Below, one piece after another: positions 55,531 through 64,000 of a DNA stretch of 64,000 bases; the first letter of the stretch is position 1, and each line of letters starts with the position of its first letter. A model generated the notes under the pieces. The model did not search any database. It was not told the origin of the DNA and was given only the letters and a program-made list of their open reading frames with translations. The stretch is from Lonicera japonica. Taxonomy: Eukaryota > Streptophyta > Magnoliopsida > Dipsacales > Caprifoliaceae. The stretch lies in the NCBI GenBank assembly GCA_021464415.1, contig CM038469.1:22959901-23023900 (forward strand). Reading direction: 5' to 3'. A program made the position numbers and the translations under genes.

Positions 55531-56351
55531 GCAGGGTTGATATACACATTAGTAAGAATCCTCCTTAGCATGGTGAACCGTCGAAGGCTAATAATTATTA
55601 AAGTAATCCTAGAACCCATCCCTTAGGGGAACGTGCGATTATTGAAAGGACGTATATGGGAATTTGTGGGGTCGTGAGCAATAACTCAAATAGTTAGCTT
55701 CCGACCATAAGAGTAGAATTCCTAAGGAGGCTTGGTATGGAAGTGGGTGTGGGTTGCATTGCATCTCCTTGTCTTTAACTATTATATTAAAGTAAAGTAA
55801 TTACTTTATGTAAAAGCTACACATGCTTTCATACCACACTTATATAGTTCCCACTGGGCCCGAATTTGGCTCATCCCCTTTTCTAAACAGTTTTGCAGGT
55901 TTAGCATTTCGGGTGGCACCTGGTTCACGAATTTAGAGGCCTCTGATGTCCTTAAACCTTTTAGTCCTCCTCGAGAAGGATTATATTGTATAATTGATTT
56001 TGATCATGTTGTAACATATATAAACCCTCTTATAATAATTGAATTTTTGTATTAATGTATGAAGGACGTGTAATAAGGAATATGTAAATGGTTTTCATAT
56101 ATGTGGGGTGAATTTAAAATGTGGATTGGTTTGAGTTGTTTTTGTATGAAAATGATTTTAAACTTAACGGGGTGGATCATTGTTTAAACGAACTCCACAT
56201 ACTGAAATTTTAGAAAAACGAATTTTTTATTAGAGGAAAGTTTTAAAAAGTTGTGTTTTTTTTACGTAATTAAACCCGCCGTCGCGCACGGCATCCGTGA
56301 TTAACCGGGTCTCGGAGGTGAAAATCTCAGAACGGGATTCGGGGAGTCACA
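55531..56351. repeat. Solo LTR, second part
   Basis: Continuation of the 3.6-kb LTR after Ogre-3, ending GGGGAGTCACA at 56351, followed by CTATG. No gene. Confidence 0.75.
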
Positions 56352-56356
56352 CTATG

Positions 56357-56628
56357 ACTTGTGAAACATAGTTATCAGCTGACCCATACTCCAATCATTA
56401 TATCAATGTGATCCTAGATTATTGACACATGATTAGGGACATCAAAATAATATTATAACATTACCAGTATCCCACAATCAAGTCACGTACTTGATGAACT
56501 AATATTAATATATATTATTTATTAGAGAACATAAAGTAAAATGAAATAAACTTTATTAATAACAATAAGCATAAGATATCCAAGTACAAATCATAATCTA
56601 TAAATAGTCCTAGGACATATCTCTTTCA
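56357..56628 (-). repeat. Copia 5' LTR, second part
   Basis: Collinear with 30349-30557 of the 3' LTR, then 61 bp further to ATCTCTTTCA, followed by TSD TATGG (56629-56633) and Athila sequence. With 34946-35993 this gives an LTR of about 1.32 kb. Confidence 0.85.
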
Positions 56629-58045
56629 TATGGCTCGTACTAATAGAAATGCTTAGCCTCGTTGACGAATCTCTTCTTATCTTGTGAGCTCCATGATTTT
56701 GGCATTTCTCCGGTGACGATGAAATTGACAATATCGGCATACCATGGAGAAGATGTCATCGAGAACAAATGTCATCGGGAAATGAGTCTTTGATTGGGCT
56801 TTCGTCAATGGGATCATTGAACATGAGCCTTGACAAATGGTCAGCCACCACATTTTCGACTCCTTTTTTGTCTTTGATCATGATGTTAAATTCTTGGAGT
56901 AGAAGAATCCAATACAAGAGTCGCGGCTTAGCATCCTTCTTTGTGAACAAGTATTTAAGAGCTACATGGTCCGTGAAGATTAGGATTGGTGAGCCGATGA
57001 GTTAGGACCGGAACTTGTCGAGAGCAAACACAATTGCAAGGAGTTCCTTCTCGGTAGTAGTGTAATTCATTTTAGCCTCATTGAGAGTTCAGCTAGCATA
57101 ATAAATCACACCCGACTTCTTGTCCTTCTTTTGCCGGAGAACCACACCGATTGCGTAGTCGCTTAAGCGTCACACATAAATTCGAATGGAAGATTCCAAT
57201 CCATTGATCGGTCACATTGATCGGTCCACTCAAACGGGGCATCTTTGAGGAGAAGATTACACATTGGTTTAGCGATTAGGCTAAAATTTTGTATAAATCT
57301 TCGATAGAATCCAGCATAGCCCAAAAATGAGCGTACATCTTTGACTTTTTTGGAGTTGGCAATTTAGCAATGAGATCCACCTTAGCTTTGTCAACTTCCA
57401 TCCCTCTTTTGGACACGACATGGCCAACACAATCCCTTTTGTCAACAAAAAATGACATTTTTTCCAATTGTGAACAAGCCTTTTTTCTACACACCGTTCT
57501 AGAACCTGCTCAAGATTTAACAAACAATTATCGAATGATCCACCGTAAATGGTGAAGTCATCCATAAACACTTTTAAAGTTCTTTTCACAAGATCACTAA
57601 AAATAGTTAGCATGTATCTTTGGAAAGTAGCGGGGGCATTACATAATCCAAATGGCATCCTTCGATATGCGAATGTGCTAAATGGACATGTAAAAGTTAT
57701 TTTTTCTTGATCATCAAAATCAATTTGAATTTAATTGTACCCTAAAAATCCGTCCAAGAAACAATAAAATTCATGTCCCGCCACTCTTTCTAGCATTTGA
57801 TCTAGGAAAGGAAGTGGAAAATGATCTTTACATGTTACAGCATTTAGCTTATGGTAATCATTGCACACACGCCACCCGGAAGTGACTCTTTGTGTTATTA
57901 ATTCATTGTTCTCATTTTTAACCACTGTAAGCCCAGATTTTTTAATCACGACTTGGGTAGGACTTACCCACTTACTATCCGAAATTGGATAGATTATTTT
58001 TGCATCAAGCAGTTTCAACACCTCATTTCTTACGACTTCTTGCAT
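56629..58045 (-). pseudogene. pol: Athila RT, RNase H and integrase leader
   Basis: RT starts about 58045 (VLKLLDAKIIYPISDSKWVSPTQVV, GWRVCNDYHKLNAVTCKDHFPLPFLDQMLERVAGHEFYCFLDGF). A stop at 57731 follows, then the catalytic part 57658-57281 (MPFGLCNAPATFQRYM, KVFMDDFTIYG, the DD pair in FMDDF). A frameshift follows. The RNase H end ([34 protein letters not shown]) lies at 56756-56950. The final part (56629-56755) reads YADIVNFIVTGEMPKSWSSQDKKRFVNEAKHFY, the connection to integrase, broken by the copia insertion at TATGG. Several stops; inactive. Confidence 0.8.
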
Positions 58046-58353
58046 ATGCGGATTTAAATGGCGTTGAAATTGTCTTGATGGTTTAGCATCATCTTCTAAA
58101 TAAATTTTATGAGTACAAATTAAAGGACTAATCCCATGAAGATCGGCTAAACTCCAACCAAAGGCTTTTTTATACTTACCAAGATACTTACCAACTTTTC
58201 TTCTTGTTCGTTTGAAAGTTCGGAAGAAATTACCACTAGAAAAGTTCTGAAAGTACCTAGAAAAGCATACTTCAAGTTGCTTGGCAAAGGCTTTAAATCC
58301 ATTTTTCCTTCAATTGGTGCAGATGGTTCAGATTCGCCTTCCTTCTTCAAAAT
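58046..58353 (-). pseudogene. Protease-RT spacer of Athila
   Basis: Readable fragments KMDLKPLPSNLKYAFLG and LSNEQEEKLVSIL (58147-58350), the usual Athila lead-in to RT, then several stops (58046-58146). Confidence 0.6.
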
Positions 58354-59206
58354 CTATTTTTCTTCCAAAGAAAACACTTGCTTGCAATTGTTGGATTCTT
58401 CGGGAGTGGTTAGAATGTCTCCTAATGGATCCGTTTCGAAAGAGAATTCAAAGTGTTCTTCAACCAATGACTCTATCATGTTAACGTGCTCATTTTCATT
58501 TTCAAAATCGCATGCTTGTTTGCTTAATGAAAACACATTTAGCTCAAGAATCATGTTTCCAAATATTAATTTAACAATACCATTATTACAATTGATTATC
58601 GCATTGGATGTTGCAAGAAATGGTCTTCCTAAAATAACAGGAATTTGATTAGCAGGGTTTATGACAGGTTGTGTATCAATGACTATGACATCAACGGGGA
58701 AGAAGAATTTGTCAACTCGCACAAGTACGTCTTCCATAATTCCTCGTGGAATCTTAACAGACCTATCCGCTAATTGAATGATGACTTTTGTAGGCTTCAA
58801 CTCTCCTAAGCCCAATTGTTCATAAACTGAAAATAGAAGAACATTCACACTTGCTCCTAAATCAAGTAAAGCTCGTTTTATTCAATAATTTCCTATCATA
58901 CATGATATTGTTGGACAACCGGGGTCATTGTATTTAGGAATTCTTATATTTTGCAAAATTGAGATTACTTGTTCGGTCATAAAAGCTTTCTTTTTAACAT
59001 TCAACCTCCTATTTGTGGTACACATATCTTTCAAAAAAAATTCGTAAGAAAGGAATTTGTTTGACCGCATCGAGTAGTGGAATGTTGATTTTTACTTGTT
59101 TGAAAACTTTCAAAATTTCGGCGTTTTGATTTGGTTTTGAAGATTGTTGTAGCCTTTGAGGAAAAGGAATTTTCACACTTTCTTTAATTTTTTCAATGTC
59201 TTCATT
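58354..59206 (-). pseudogene. pol: Athila protease region
   Basis: Active-site-like ALLDLGASVNVLLF (about 58840-58880, with a stop at 58882 just before it), LKPTKVIIQLADRSVKIPRGIMEDVLVRVDKFFFPVDVIVID and VILGRPFLAT follow the Athila aspartic protease pattern. Upstream, 58882-59070 (FLKDMCTTNRRLNVKKKAFMTEQVISIL) is the conserved Gag-protease connector. The frame differs from Gag by one near 59055. Confidence 0.8.
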
Positions 59207-60745
59207 TCATGTTACTTCCTCCTCATTCTTTTCACTATGTTTTTCTACCACCTCAGGGTCTTTTGATTGAACTACATCCTTTGGCTTTTGGGCCTTAGGG
59301 TGGATGGTTTTATCAACAATTTTTCCACCTCGAAGAGTGGTGATAGATTTCATATGCTCTAATGTATCTTGGGAACAAGTTCCCTCTTCAACCATCATAG
59401 TTTGCCCATGAGGATTAGCAAGAGGTTGGGCGGGAAATGTACCCTTCTCTTGTTTTGAAAAATTTGGAGCCATTTTTGACAAAAAATTCCTCATATCGTT
59501 CATAGAACGATCATTGCTTTGGAAGTATTGCTCACACCTTTGAACATGCTGATCAAACTTTTAAAAATTTTGATCAGATTTTTGAATAAATTGTGTAAAC
59601 ATTTCTTCCAAATTTCTTTTTGGTAGGGGAACATATGATGATTGAAACTTTTGAAAATTCGGAACTTGATTAGTTTGAGTGTTTGAATTACCCCAACGGA
59701 AATTAGGATGATTCCTCCACTCACTATTGTAAGTTTCCGAAAATGGCGAGTTTTGCGGCCTTTTGTAGTTATTCATCATATTTACTTGGGCCGGGTCAAG
59801 CAAAACTTGCTTGATGGTTGGTATGGTAGGACATTTTTCCGTTGGATGTCCTATCATATCACATATGCTACATAGAGTTTCTTCTTCTACCAAATTGACC
59901 TCTTTTACTTTTGAAAATTCTAAAGCTTCAATTTTTTTGGTCAATTGTGTAAGTCTAGCTGCCAAATCATCACTTTCCTTTAATTGGTAGTAACCACCCC
60001 GATTAGGCATATTTCTTTCGGAAAAATTGTAAGTATCCCATGTTTGGTTACTTTCGGCTATATAATCTAAGAAATCAAATTCCTTGTCAGAATTTTTACT
60101 TAGAAATGTGCCGTTACACATCATTTCTACAAATTTTCTCATTTCGAGAGTGAGTGATTGGTAAAACAAATTGACCAAATTCTAATTTTCGTACCCATGG
60201 TGGGGACAAGCATTTACAAGTTCTTTGTATCTTTCCCAACATTCATAGAAAGTTTCTTGATCTTTTGGTGCAAAGTTTGAAATTTGATGCCTTAAAGCGT
60301 TAGTTCTATGAACGGGGAAAAATTTCTTTAAAAAATCAATTTGCAAAGCTTGCCACGATGTAGTGGAACGTGGTCTTTGTGCATTGAGCAAAGTTTTTGC
60401 CTTTTCTTTTAATGAGAATGGAAAAAGTTGAAGCCTTACTACCTCTTCGGTTACATGTGGATCATGAAAAGTGGAGCATACTTCTCCGAACTCCTTGAGG
60501 TGTAAGTATGGATTTTCGGATTCCATTCCATGAAATCTTGGCAAAAGAGGTATCATTCCCGACTTGATTGTAAATTGGTTAGCCGTCAGTGGGAGAACGA
60601 TACATGATGGAGTGGCGCTCCTTGGTGGTTGGCGATAATCTCTCATGGTTGCTATTGGTGGTTCTTGGACGGGTTGGATTTGAACATTGGCATGATTCCC
60701 TCCGTTTCCACTGTTTCCACCTTGTGCTTCTTCTTGGGGATCCAT
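59207..60745 (-). pseudogene. gag: Athila Gag, two in-frame stops
   Basis: Likely start MDPQEEAQGG (60745); the frame is open upstream to 60859. It contains FTIKSGMIPLLPRFHGMESENPYLHLKEFGEVCSTF and LFPFSLKEKAKTLL...WQALQIDFLKKFFPVHRTNALRHQISNF, the Athila capsid. A TAG at 60182, NLVNLFYQSLTLEMRKFVEMMCNGTF, a knuckle-like CSICDMIGHPTEKC (about 59870), a stop at 59561, and MNDMRNFLSKMAPNFSKQE...TTLRGGK follow. All three pieces share one frame, so only nonsense changes separate them. Confidence 0.8.
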
Positions 60746-60937
60746 TGTAAAATCTGTGTCAAAAATATTATAGAAAAATGAGTCGGGAAATGGATCTCTT
60801 TCTACACGTCCTTTGGTATTTCTTAACCAATGGATTATATACCAAAGAAAGTGTATCAAGAAGAAAAGGAAGACAAAAAGTTAGAACGATACAACCAAAT
60901 ATATATATACTAAACCCGTGGTCGTCTTTTGTTGTCC
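60746..60937 (-). other. Athila leader
   Basis: About 190 bp between PBS and Gag start. Partly open in the Gag frame (WYIIHWLRNTKGRVERDPFPDSFFYN). Nothing else visible. Confidence 0.5.
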
Positions 60938-60955
60938 TCCCCGGTAACGGTGCCA
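60938..60955 (-). other. Athila primer binding site (tRNA-Asp type)
   Basis: Minus strand TGGCACCGTTACCGGGGA, two mismatches from the tRNA-Asp complement TGGCGCCGTTGCCGGGGA typical of Athila. It lies about 23 bp from the LTR end. Confidence 0.7.
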
Positions 60956-60978
60956 AAAACTTAACGCGCGAAAAATAG

Positions 60979-61709
60979 TGCAATCGTATACACCCAAGGA
61001 TAGGCGGTCAAGTTGTAGTATAGACTGTGGAAGTCTGAGTGTCGAACCACAGGAAGGGGGCAAAAGCTTTGTATGTCACAAGCTTTATATAATAGATATT
61101 GATTGATTAAAAGTTGTATTGTGAATTGTTTTATGAAAGTTTAAAACAAACTTTAGAAATTATAAAATAGTTCTTGTATTTAAAGAAAGAAAAGGCTTTG
61201 GGGGATCATTTGTTGTTTTATAATAACCATGTTTTGATGATTCCAATCCGGCTCATTTATTTACTTTAGTGTGATTTTTATTTGCTTGTCAAGAGGTAGC
61301 CTAGACGTTGGCGGTAAAAGATTTCGAGGAAATACAACCAATCCAACTCCTCTAGGCCACCAAATAAGGAAAGACAAACATCGTATTAAAAGAATAAATA
61401 AGCAATTAGAAAGTTCTCAAATAGAGGTACAAAGTGTATTTAAGTGTTGTAGGTGACAAGAGAAAATAAAATCATACTTTACACTTAATCACAAGATATG
61501 ACCATATTTGAAACAAACATTTATAATTTTATATGAATAGCATATCCATCCATTTACAATGGTGGTTCTCGAATAATATATACTCACTTGAAGTTCTTTG
61601 TTTGTATATTAATGATTTCCATAGTACTCATCATACTTGGCATGAAGAGTCTAACCATCATTGATATACTAAACCTATCCATTAATTACCAAAGAATTCC
61701 ATATACTTG
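60979..61709 (-). repeat. Athila 5' LTR, truncated by Ogre-4 insertion
   Basis: Collinear with 10859-11574 of the 3' LTR up to CCATATACTTG. In the intact copy this continues GCAAAAGG; here the Ogre-4 LTR begins at 61710. The remaining ~970 bp would lie beyond the window. Confidence 0.8.
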
Positions 61710-62885
61710 TGTGAACACCCTAATCCACGACCCTCGTGTGAACCTAACAAGCATTCCGTATCAAGTCTTGAGTCTTCATGCATACAAGAGACCATTAGGA
61801 AAAACCCTGATTTTCGAGCGCGTTAGGAATCAACCGCAACCTTTTTTGACAGCCAGCCGCACGCCCCCCAACCGCACGGTTGGCTCCCAACCGTACGGTT
61901 GGCTCCGAGCCGCCGCGAGCCGCAAGCCCTAGCCGCACGCCCTAGCCGCACAGTCACCTCCTAGCTGCACGGTTGGCTCCAAGCTGCACGCCCTAGCCGC
62001 ACCGCCTGCGGCTACCCTCTGCGGCTGGCTTCTTTTGGAACGTTTTTGGCGGGATTTTAGCTATAAATAGGACCCTTGGTCTGTCATTCTAAGGCATCAA
62101 CATTCAATAGTGTTTTTTAGTAAGTAGGAACTCTGTCAAAAATTATTAGAAAGTCATTTTAGAGAATTTCTGAGAGAGAAAGTTTTAGAGAGAGAAAGTT
62201 CAGAGAAAGAAGCAAAAAGGCAATCAAGGCAGGGTTCTCATTTCTTCTTCAAAGCGCATCAGGTACGTTTTTCTACAACCTTTCTGAATTTCAATACTGC
62301 ATTTAAATTCATTTTTAATACAGAAGGTTAGATAACTTGCAAGGAAGTTCACTACTTTCAAAATAAATCCTTTTTAAATTTTACAAGAAAACTAAAACTT
62401 ATTTTGACACGTTTTCAAAACAAACAAAAATACAAAAATAGTTTCCAAAGAAAGGAACTACGAGACTCTTATTTCACTCTACGAATGAATACGTAGGCGC
62501 TCGCAAAGCTCGAGTCTAATTTCAAAATATTGTTTTAAATTGAATTTATCGGGAAAGGACTATTCTGAAAACAATTCAAACTACTTGCAAGATATCTAAA
62601 ATAGGAATTAGATGCATGATCCATTAAGAGACCGAAAGGGCGAATTGGGTGCCTAACACCTTCCTAATTCGTAACGTAGTTCCCGAACCATAGCAAAGTC
62701 AATTTTCAAAATAAATCTCTGGTTTCAAACGTATGAAAGATAGTTCGTCTTCGAATTATCCTTCGTACGATCTTTTGTTTGTTTTCTTGTAAAACAAACT
62801 GGCGACTCTACAAAATACGTTTTCAAATAAAACCGAGAACGAGGACCTTATTTTCTTCTACGGGTCGCGGGTCCGGATTCTCACA
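61710..62885 (+). repeat. Ogre-4 5' LTR
   Basis: TGTGAACACCCTAATCC...GGATTCTCACA. Promoter block about 61855-62030 includes CCAACCGTACGGTTGG (about 61890). TATAAATAG at 62062-62070, GA-rich leader 62155-62215. Confidence 0.9.
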
Positions 62886-62886
62886 G

Positions 62887-62904
62887 TGGCGACTCTGCTG
62901 GGGA
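62887..62904 (+). other. Primer binding site of Ogre-4
   Basis: TGGCGACTCTGCTGGGGA, one base after the LTR. tRNA-Arg type. Confidence 0.8.
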
Positions 62905-63921
62905 TTTTCGAGAACTAAGCTCTTGAATAATGGATCATATATTTAATTTAAGTTATTTATTAGATATAGGTCTTGCAAGCCTTAGTCCTAGGATAACATA
63001 GAAGCGATCTAAGTGGATACCCTGATGCCTTTATTTGCTAATTATGTGAGGAAAATCTTTTTCATAATTAAAACTTTGTAAAATACTATAACAAACCCTA
63101 AAGCCTTGATCAATAATGAACCGCCAGATTGTTATTTTTCACGCACTCACGTCTTATCATGCATTTTTCGCGAGTGTGAATTTACCCTATTAACCTCGGG
63201 ACCAGAGTCGTGACTAGGCCGCGGACTTGCGGGTCTGCACTAGCCAAAAGCGCCTGGGACCACTCTCCTTGGCCAAGTACTTACCGAGGTATATAGAGTG
63301 ACGAGAACACTCACGTACCCGGGACGTATATCAAAAGGTCCTTACACGTACCTACGCTCTTGAGGTATATCGTAAGACCTGCCAAATAGGAGGGAGCCTT
63401 AAACCTTACCCTCTTCAACCACGCTTGCATATAGGGGAGTCAGCTTAGAACACAAGATTTTCTGCATGATTTTAATGACCGACAGTCGTGAGAATCTAGT
63501 GAGTGAAAGCCCTGATTCCATGAATAAAACAACTCATGAGGAGAGAACTTCCCGTGTTTTCAAATGATTTTTCAGAAAACTCTTTTCAAAATGATTTTCC
63601 AAAACTATAGATGGTCGGGGAACCCATGGAATTCTGTTCCTACCCTACCGCTATACGGGGCTCTCAAGTTGTCGCCGTTGGTCTGCTTTCGATCTCACTT
63701 AAAGGAAAACTTTTTGTGTGTTTAGCTTCGTCCCGATCGATGTATTTCTGGGAATCTGGCAAGTATTAAGAGTTTATATTTTCTTTTGTTTCCGGGAAAT
63801 ATTTTATACGCATCGGGATTTGTCCTTTTCTCCTTTCGTCAGACTTATATTCGATCTGGCTTCCATTTGGGCCGGAAGAAATAGCACTGGTAGATTGGTT
63901 CGACCGGATACACCAGCTGAT
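62905..63921 (+). other. Ogre-4 5' leader
   Basis: Collinear (inverted) with leaders of Ogre-2 and Ogre-3. Ends with in-frame IFDLASIWAGRNSTGRLVRPDTPAD before the Gag ATG. Confidence 0.65.
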
Positions 63922-64000
63922 ATGGAACACCAACCGCCACAAACTTCGAATATGGTCACTGGAAACTCTTTCACTGCAGTGGATCTGCCTCCGGGTTCTT
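63922..64000 (+). CDS. gag: Ogre-4 Gag, N-terminal 26 codons (partial)
   Basis: ATG at 63922, MEHQPPQTSNMVTGNSF..., nearly the same as the Ogre-2 Gag start (MEHQQPQTSNRVTGNSF). Open to the window end; the rest is not visible, so whether this copy has pol is unknown. Confidence 0.75.
   Translation, partial: MEHQPPQTSNMVTGNSFTAVDLPPGS

Larger units (their letters stand above)
35994..56351. mobile_element. 3.6-kb solo LTR of undetermined family, split by Ogre-3
   Basis: Begins TGTAATACCCCGAG (35994) and ends GGGGAGTCACA (56351), flanked by perfect TSD CTATG (35989-35993, 56352-56356). Removing Ogre-3 leaves 35994-38790 plus 55531-56351, about 3.62 kb. There is no second copy of either end, no PBS and no ORF of a known domain, so it reads as one LTR. 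Size and TG...CA ends recall long gypsy LTRs such as Tekay/Del, but this is a guess. Contents: two perfect 16-bp palindromes (36615, 36637), a TATA-like box (36678), and a 55-bp sequence repeated three times (38181, 38286, 38341). Confidence 0.75.
28021..56628 (-). mobile_element. Ty1/copia element (Angela-like), nested and rearranged
   Basis: Minus-strand element: 3' LTR 28021-30557 (minus the 28388-29657 insertion), pol-gag 30558-33279, 5' LTR 34946-56628 (minus the nested 35994-56351). Right target TATGG at 56629-56633; left AATGG at 28016-28020. The gag core (LNTTNFLDWFRNLRIVLKQ, HVLKMIGYIDHFERLG) and CFHCNEKGH knuckle resemble the Angela group, assigned with moderate certainty. RT C-terminus, RNase H, polypurine tract and the first 61 bp of the 3' LTR are deleted. 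The PBS side is replaced by a 755-bp Athila integrase copy (34191-34945). Confidence 0.8.
10859..61709 (-). mobile_element. Athila-lineage Ty3/gypsy element, split by nested insertions
   Basis: One minus-strand element reads from a partial 5' LTR (60979-61709), PBS (60938-60955), gag, protease, RT-RNase H (56756-60745) and integrase (56629-56755, 27606-28020, 17103-17857) through ORF3 (14298-15488) and the 3' UTR to the 3' LTR (10859-12551). Sequence on either side of each insertion rejoins precisely after one copy of the target-site duplication. Gag, DLGAS protease, FMDDF RT, HPQTNGQ.E integrase and the env-position ORF are typical of Athila. Insertions are Cassandra, Ogre-2, copia (with further nesting) and Ogre-4. 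Inactive: every ORF carries stops or frameshifts. Confidence 0.85.
61710..64000 (+). mobile_element. Ogre-4: 5' end of a Tat/Ogre element (runs off window)
   Basis: LTR 61710-62885, PBS 62887-62904, leader 62905-63921 and Gag start. Inserted in the Athila 5' LTR after ACTTG (61705-61709), so the TSD should be ACTTG, with the other copy outside the window. Confidence 0.85.

Noticed and set aside
28021..56628. Two independent copia insertions at the same Athila site
   Set aside because: Identical target base in two copies is far more simply explained by duplication of the Athila-LTR junction than by two insertions at the same nucleotide.

Overview
This window is repeat-dense flowering-plant DNA, probably eudicot heterochromatin. 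Nearly every base belongs to an LTR retrotransposon: two Ty3/gypsy lineages (Athila, and Tat/Ogre with a tRNA-Arg-type primer site and a second RNase H), one Ty1/copia element, one Cassandra TRIM carrying a 5S-rRNA-like domain, and one long solo LTR of undetermined family. I see no ordinary single-copy host gene, rRNA gene, tRNA gene or CRISPR array.

Layout. (i) 1-1196: minus-strand, intron-containing C-terminal fragment of a plant-mobile-domain (PMD) type gene. (ii) 1197-10850: a plus-strand Tat/Ogre LTR with primer site, followed by a degenerate five-unit tandem array (basic period about 1520 bp) of a pol fragment (G-patch-like linker plus N-terminal reverse transcriptase). (iii) 10859-61709: one minus-strand Athila element pulled apart by nested insertions. 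Its 3' LTR, 3' UTR, ORF3 and integrase lie on the left. Its integrase N-terminus, RNase H, RT, protease, gag, PBS and part of the 5' LTR lie on the right. (iv) 61710-64000: the 5' end of another plus-strand Tat/Ogre element, running off the window.

Insertions inside Athila: Cassandra (15541-16381, TSD CAAAA); a gag-only Tat/Ogre element 'Ogre-2' (17858-27605, TSD GAACC); and a Ty1/copia element (28021-56628, TSD TATGG, left copy AATGG). The copia 3' LTR holds a Tat/Ogre solo LTR (28388-29657, TSD CCAAG). The copia 5' LTR holds a 3.6-kb solo LTR (35994-56351, TSD CTATG). That solo LTR in turn holds a 16.7-kb Tat/Ogre element 'Ogre-3' (38791-55530). Nesting is therefore four deep: Athila > copia > solo LTR > Ogre-3.

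Most interesting biology. Ogre-3 carries, antisense to its own genome and between integrase and 3' LTR, two genes: a three-exon PMD gene and a DUF7745-like gene. Each has a TATA box preceded by the same CCGTACGG-type palindromes found in the Tat/Ogre LTR promoters. Athila shows a parallel design: the palindrome CAAGATCGATCTTG occurs in a cluster upstream of the LTR TATA box and again upstream of a TATA box in front of the env-position ORF3. The unrelated solo LTR also has two perfect palindromes (core GATCGATC) just upstream of a TATA-like box. Other points are post-inactivation tandem amplification of an RT fragment, a 755-bp Athila integrase segment copied into the copia element beside its LTR, and 3'-UTR tandem arrays specific to each Tat/Ogre element.

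Most coding regions are decayed by nonsense codons or frameshifts. Exceptions that look intact are the gag of Ogre-2, the long RNase H-integrase ORF of Ogre-3, and exons 2-3 of the antisense PMD gene. Boundaries came from reading TG...CA ends, target-site duplications, primer sites and pairwise comparison of copies in the window. No database search was possible.
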